A stretch of DNA of 64,000 bases. Origin: Thiodiazotropha sp050291245. Its GTDB lineage: Bacteria > Pseudomonadota > Gammaproteobacteria > Chromatiales > Chromatiaceae. The translations under genes were made by a program, and so were the position numbers. Location of the stretch: positions 248,001 to 312,000 of the forward strand of contig JBNKJP010000022.1 in the NCBI GenBank assembly GCA_050291245.1, written 5' to 3'. Of this stretch, positions 61,252-64,000 are shown piece by piece; the first letter of the stretch is position 1; every line of letters begins with the position of its first letter. The notes under the pieces were generated by a model that did no database searches, was not told where the DNA came from, and saw nothing but the letters and a program-made list of their open reading frames with translations.

Positions 61252-61400
61252 GGGTGGAAAAGGACCGGCCTGGGGATAGAATGAAATTCAGGCCTTTTGT
61301 ACCCTTCGAGAGGACGGTGTGACACTACACTAGCGCCACGCTGATAGGTCCAGGTTATACGTTACAACACACTTGACCGGATTTCAGGCGAGGTTGATCG

Positions 61401-62447
61401 ATGAACGGTTCTACGCTGCGGGATCTCTGCTGTGCGGTACAGCACAACTGCCACATCTCGGACGCTCGCCACGGTAGCGACTACGGACTCTGCACCTACC
61501 TGTTGAAGATGCGCGAGTACTACCGCTGGGAAAATGGCCTGGATTATGCCGCGCCTCTGTCCAGGGAGTCCGTGGGGGACTGGCTGAGCGCCCGTGAAGC
61601 ACTTTGGGAAACCCTGAGCGAAGACAGCTTTACCCAACTGCCCCTTTACGATTGTCTGTACGACCCCTTCGACAGCGTATCTATCAATCAGGCACTCGAA
61701 CCCCTGGGCCTGGTATACAGCGCCGGCTACGGGGCCAGAAACAAACCCCTGTTTTTTCTTGGTCACCTGGAACGCCGGGAGCAGCCCGAAGGGCTCTCCA
61801 TCTGGGTGTCCGGCCGGGAGCTGGCCCGAGATCTGAGTTCACCCGCCGCCATGTCCCAGGGGGGACAGATCTACATCCGGCGCGAGTCTTTCCGTCGTTT
61901 GCTGTGGGAGAAACTGGAAAACTGGCGCTGGCATCGTCCCGATAATGCCCTGGGCCGGGCCTTTGGACACTACGACTTCGAGGGTCATCTGGAATCCGCT
62001 CTGGATCAGATGGTGGATAAGGAACTCGATGCCGTCATGCTGCACGAACAGGGTGAACATCTTGCCGGTGAGGCGCTCGGATCCGTCTGGAATGAGATGC
62101 TCCTCGAACTCGGTCACTCACCAGCGGAACTGATGGCCCGGGCGGTTCGGGATCACTGGGCCGACTGCTTGGTTACCCTGCCGAGTCTGCTCGAGTCGCG
62201 GGATGCGGCGTCCCTGCATTTTTATATCGGTGGACTGACCGGTATGCGAAAAGAGATCTTCCCGGACCTGCTTGCCGCCTACGAAAACTGGCATGGCCAG
62301 AATGACTGGAAGGTGTTGGCCCAGTGCATTTCACGGGGAGTGCGTCATTGGTCGGAGGTTGCCCGTCAAATGATCGATGTGTATCGGACCGAGCCGGAAC
62401 TGGCCAGGATCCGCATCAAGACAATGGTCGAGGCGAATCAACTTTGA
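61401..62447 (+). CDS. Conserved protein of unknown function (possibly Sfum_1244 family)
   Basis: The 348-residue product begins MNGSTLRDLCCAVQHNCHISDARHGSDYGL split by the limit here as two parts: ...AVQHNCHISDARHG and SDYGLCTYLLKMREYYRWE. It is rich in Trp, Leu and charged residues, soluble and probably helical. I recall a conserved family named Sfum_1244 with this opening, but its function is unknown. It lies 149 bases after truD and appears to be a single gene. No catalytic motif is evident. Confidence 0.75.
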   Translation: MNGSTLRDLCCAVQHNCHISDARHGSDYGLCTYLLKMREYYRWENGLDYAAPLSRESVGDWLSAREALWETLSEDSFTQLPLYDCLYDPFDSVSINQALEPLGLVYSAGYGARNKPLFFLGHLERREQPEGLSIWVSGRELARDLSSPAAMSQGGQIYIRRESFRRLLWEKLENWRWHRPDNALGRAFGHYDFEGHLESALDQMVDKELDAVMLHEQGEHLAGEALGSVWNEMLLELGHSPAELMARAVRDHWADCLVTLPSLLESRDAASLHFYIGGLTGMRKEIFPDLLAAYENWHGQNDWKVLAQCISRGVRHWSEVARQMIDVYRTEPELARIRIKTMVEANQL

Positions 62448-62465
62448 GCCTAATGGTACTTAGTT

Positions 62466-62580
62466 TTCTCGTTCCCACGCTCCGCGTGGGAATGCAGACC
62501 GGGGTACGAATCACTCGGCAGAGCAGATCGTTACAGCAGGCTTAGTATGCGTTCCCACGCAGAGCGTGGGAACGAGAAGA
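62466..62580. repeat. Hairpin-pair (REP/BIME-like) repeat element, copy B
   Basis: GTTCCCACGC-TCC-GCGTGGGAA (62471-62492) and CGTTCCCACGC-AGA-GCGTGGGAACG (62550-62574) flank a 54-base spacer. The whole unit is the reverse complement of the element at 14771-14883. Confidence 0.85.
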
Positions 62581-62586
62581 AATTAT

Positions 62587-62633
62587 CCGCAAATGGACGC
62601 TAAATTTACTGGTCTTTCAGAGTCCATTTGCGG
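62587..62633. repeat. CCGCAAATGGAC inverted repeat, copy 2
   Basis: CCGCAAATGGAC (62587-62598) and GTCCATTTGCGG (62622-62633) are perfectly complementary. The hairpin lies directly behind the stop of the minus-strand gene at 62635 and may end its transcript. It resembles 46816-46871. Confidence 0.65.
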
Positions 62634-62634
62634 T

Positions 62635-62955
62635 TCAATAGTTGAACCGGGTCTCCTCGGGCTCGCCGTTGTTATCGATCACAACCTGTTTGACCCCGGG
62701 TAGGCGGTCTACGATATATCCCCCCGTCATGATCGCCATGGCCTCATTGTTTGTCTCAAGCGCGGTCAGCAGTTTCCCCGCGACCAGTTGACAGCGCTGT
62801 GTGGTATCGAGCTTGCGGACCCATTTCGGCCCCATCTGCCAACCCTGGTTCATGTCCTCGTCCATCTTGTCGAACGAGGTCTTCATGGATTTCGTATAAT
62901 CATCCGGGATTTCCAGATTCATCGACCAGTCATCAATGATCAGATTCAATTGCAT
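62635..62955 (-). CDS. Small conserved-looking protein of unknown function
   Basis: The 106-residue product (MQLNLIIDDWSMNLEIPDDY..., ending in EPEETRFNY) is soluble, with alternating strands and a central helix around RCQLVAGKLLTALETNN. The regular coding pattern and its place, divergent from the next two genes, suggest it is real. No signal peptide and no recognised domain. Confidence 0.6.
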   Translation of the reverse strand: MQLNLIIDDWSMNLEIPDDYTKSMKTSFDKMDEDMNQGWQMGPKWVRKLDTTQRCQLVAGKLLTALETNNEAMAIMTGGYIVDRLPGVKQVVIDNNGEPEETRFNY

Positions 62956-63024
62956 GGTAAGGTTTTTACGTGTTAATGATGAAGGCCCCTAATAATCAAT
63001 TTCCCGGAAGGTAAAATCAAGCGT

Positions 63025-63405
63025 ATGGAAGGTCAGGAATTATTGGCCGTGGTTGAGTTGGGTGGCTATCCCAACTTCATACCCCTGTATCAACGTTTTC
63101 ACTACCGGGTGGAAATGGTCAATTCCGTACGCAAGGCCCAATCCTGGCTCAAGGGGCATCGCCCCGGAGTGGTGGTGGCGGAGTTCTACTCCGATCCCCA
63201 GTTTCGGGATCGCATGAGCAATCTTGAATCCCTGCTGGCGACACTCCAGCGATATGGGGTCGAGGCAAGAATCATCGTGCTCATCGAAAACCGCTATCTG
63301 CCGCGTCTCGAGCAGGTGAAATCCCGTTACCGGGTCGATGAGGTGCTGACCTTTCCGGTTGATGAACAGGCCATGGAGTCCGCCCTGCAGCGGATAGCGT
63401 CATGA
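63025..63405 (+). CDS. Receiver-like small protein of unknown function
   Basis: The 126-residue product alternates hydrophobic strands and helices in a way that recalls a response-regulator receiver fold (ELLAVVELGG, GVVVAEFYSDP, ARIIVLIENRY, VDEVLTFPVDEQ). The Asp/Glu pair and the phosphorylated Asp of real receivers are not in the expected places, so it is perhaps a pseudo-receiver. It lies 29 bases before the PKHD hydroxylase gene and probably forms an operon with it. Confidence 0.6.
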   Translation: MEGQELLAVVELGGYPNFIPLYQRFHYRVEMVNSVRKAQSWLKGHRPGVVVAEFYSDPQFRDRMSNLESLLATLQRYGVEARIIVLIENRYLPRLEQVKSRYRVDEVLTFPVDEQAMESALQRIAS

Positions 63406-63434
63406 TAACCATTACACGATGAGATTTAATAATC

Positions 63435-64000
63435 ATGCTGGTAGAGATAGACGGATTACTCGATTCGGTTCAATTGCAGAAAATCGGGCAGATTATTTCC
63501 CAGGCGGAATTTGTCGATGGACGGCTCACCGCAGGAATGGCGGCAAAGAAGGTCAAGAACAACCTGGAGCTCAAAGGCACGGCCCAGCAGATGGAACTGT
63601 TGATCCGCATCCTGACCAGCGCCATGGCCAATAACCCGGTGTTTCGCTCCGCGGTTCTGCCCTATCGTATGGCGGATCCGATCGTTGCCCGGTACCAGCC
63701 GGGAATGACCTATGGCGATCACGTGGATGATCCGCTCATGGGGTTGAGTGGTCAGCGTTTTCGTTCGGATGTCTCCATGACGATCTTTCTGCATGAACCG
63801 GACAGCTACGAAGGCGGAGAACTGGTGGTGCGAACCACATTCGGTGAAAAACAGGTCAAACTCAAGGCGGGCAGTGCGGTGATCTACCCCTCATCGAGTC
63901 TGCACCATGTCGCAGAGGTCACCCGGGGAGAGCGGCTGGTGGCTTTGGCCTGGATTCAGAGTTATGTCCGTGATCCCAGTCGCAGGGAACTGCTGTTCGA
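63435..64000 (+). CDS. PKHD-type Fe(II)/2-oxoglutarate hydroxylase (partial, cut by window end)
   Basis: The first 188 residues are present. The iron-binding triad begins with His-x-Asp in TYGDHVDDPLMG, and the later His is in SSLHHVAEVTRGERLVAL, where the Arg contacts 2-oxoglutarate. The wording matches YbiX/PiuC proteins (about 225 residues), often linked to iron uptake. Roughly 35 residues are missing at the right edge. The function in this organism is not fixed. Confidence 0.9.
   Translation, partial: MLVEIDGLLDSVQLQKIGQIISQAEFVDGRLTAGMAAKKVKNNLELKGTAQQMELLIRILTSAMANNPVFRSAVLPYRMADPIVARYQPGMTYGDHVDDPLMGLSGQRFRSDVSMTIFLHEPDSYEGGELVVRTTFGEKQVKLKAGSAVIYPSSSLHHVAEVTRGERLVALAWIQSYVRDPSRRELLF

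Overview
The window reads as a moderately GC-rich chromosome segment from a sulfur-oxidising gammaproteobacterium, probably near the Sedimenticola / Thiodiazotropha / Endoriftia group (inference). The gammaproteobacterial signs are a cysE-isc operon with E. coli-like residue numbering, mltD/yafS/rnhA/dnaQ order, tig-clpP-clpX-lon-hup-ppiD order, and pyrG-kdsA-eno-ftsB-ispD-ispF-truD order. The sulfur signs are two Gly/Tyr/Asn/Pro-rich exported proteins of the sulfur-globule type, at about 18.4 kb and 52.8 kb. No phage, IS transposase, CRISPR array or rRNA gene was seen; three tRNA genes are present.

Layout. 1-0.9 kb: 3' part of a quinone oxidoreductase gene. 0.95-4 kb: a minus-strand operon TlpA-like thioredoxin, DUF4266 lipoprotein, DUF3570 outer-membrane protein, ApbE flavin transferase. 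4.4-10.9 kb: cysE and the complete isc operon (iscR-S-U-A, hscB-A, fdx, iscX), continuing through a membrane thioredoxin and an OmpA-type lipoprotein into korA (2-oxoacid:ferredoxin oxidoreductase) to 14.6 kb. korB lies 2.2 kb further on, because two antiparallel paralogous genes of unknown function and repeat elements sit between the two halves. 17.6-25.9 kb: ferritin-like protein, sulfur globule protein, flavodoxin, beta-helix protein, NhaR-type regulator, BI-1 protein, membrane protein, parC. 26.1-35.4 kb: tRNA-Leu, tig, clpP, clpX, lon, HU, tRNA-Val, tRNA-Asp, ppiD, a proteostasis block. 35.5-42.6 kb: fabI and a four-gene peptide-type ABC transporter with unusual architecture. 42.7-46.5 kb: diguanylate cyclase, DUF815 ATPase, AIM24-like protein, cobO. 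47-51.2 kb: a small conserved-looking gene, mltD, yafS, rnhA, dnaQ. 51.4-53 kb: Fnr and the second sulfur globule protein. 53.3-61.3 kb: pyrG-kdsA-eno-ftsB-ispD, an antiparallel HDOD gene, ispF-truD. 61.4-64 kb: little-known small genes and a PKHD-type hydroxylase cut by the window end.

How the parts fit. The isc block makes Fe-S clusters, with cysE supplying cysteine under what looks like a shared IscR-type site, and it runs on into an Fe-S client enzyme (KOR). The most interesting system is the first operon. The DUF3570 barrel carries an Asp-Thr-Met-Ser-Gly-Ala-Thr motif of the kind that ApbE enzymes flavinylate in NqrC/RnfG, and an ApbE gene follows it directly. This suggests a covalently flavinylated outer-membrane protein. 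Dispersed inverted-repeat elements of four kinds are scattered through the intergenic spaces.
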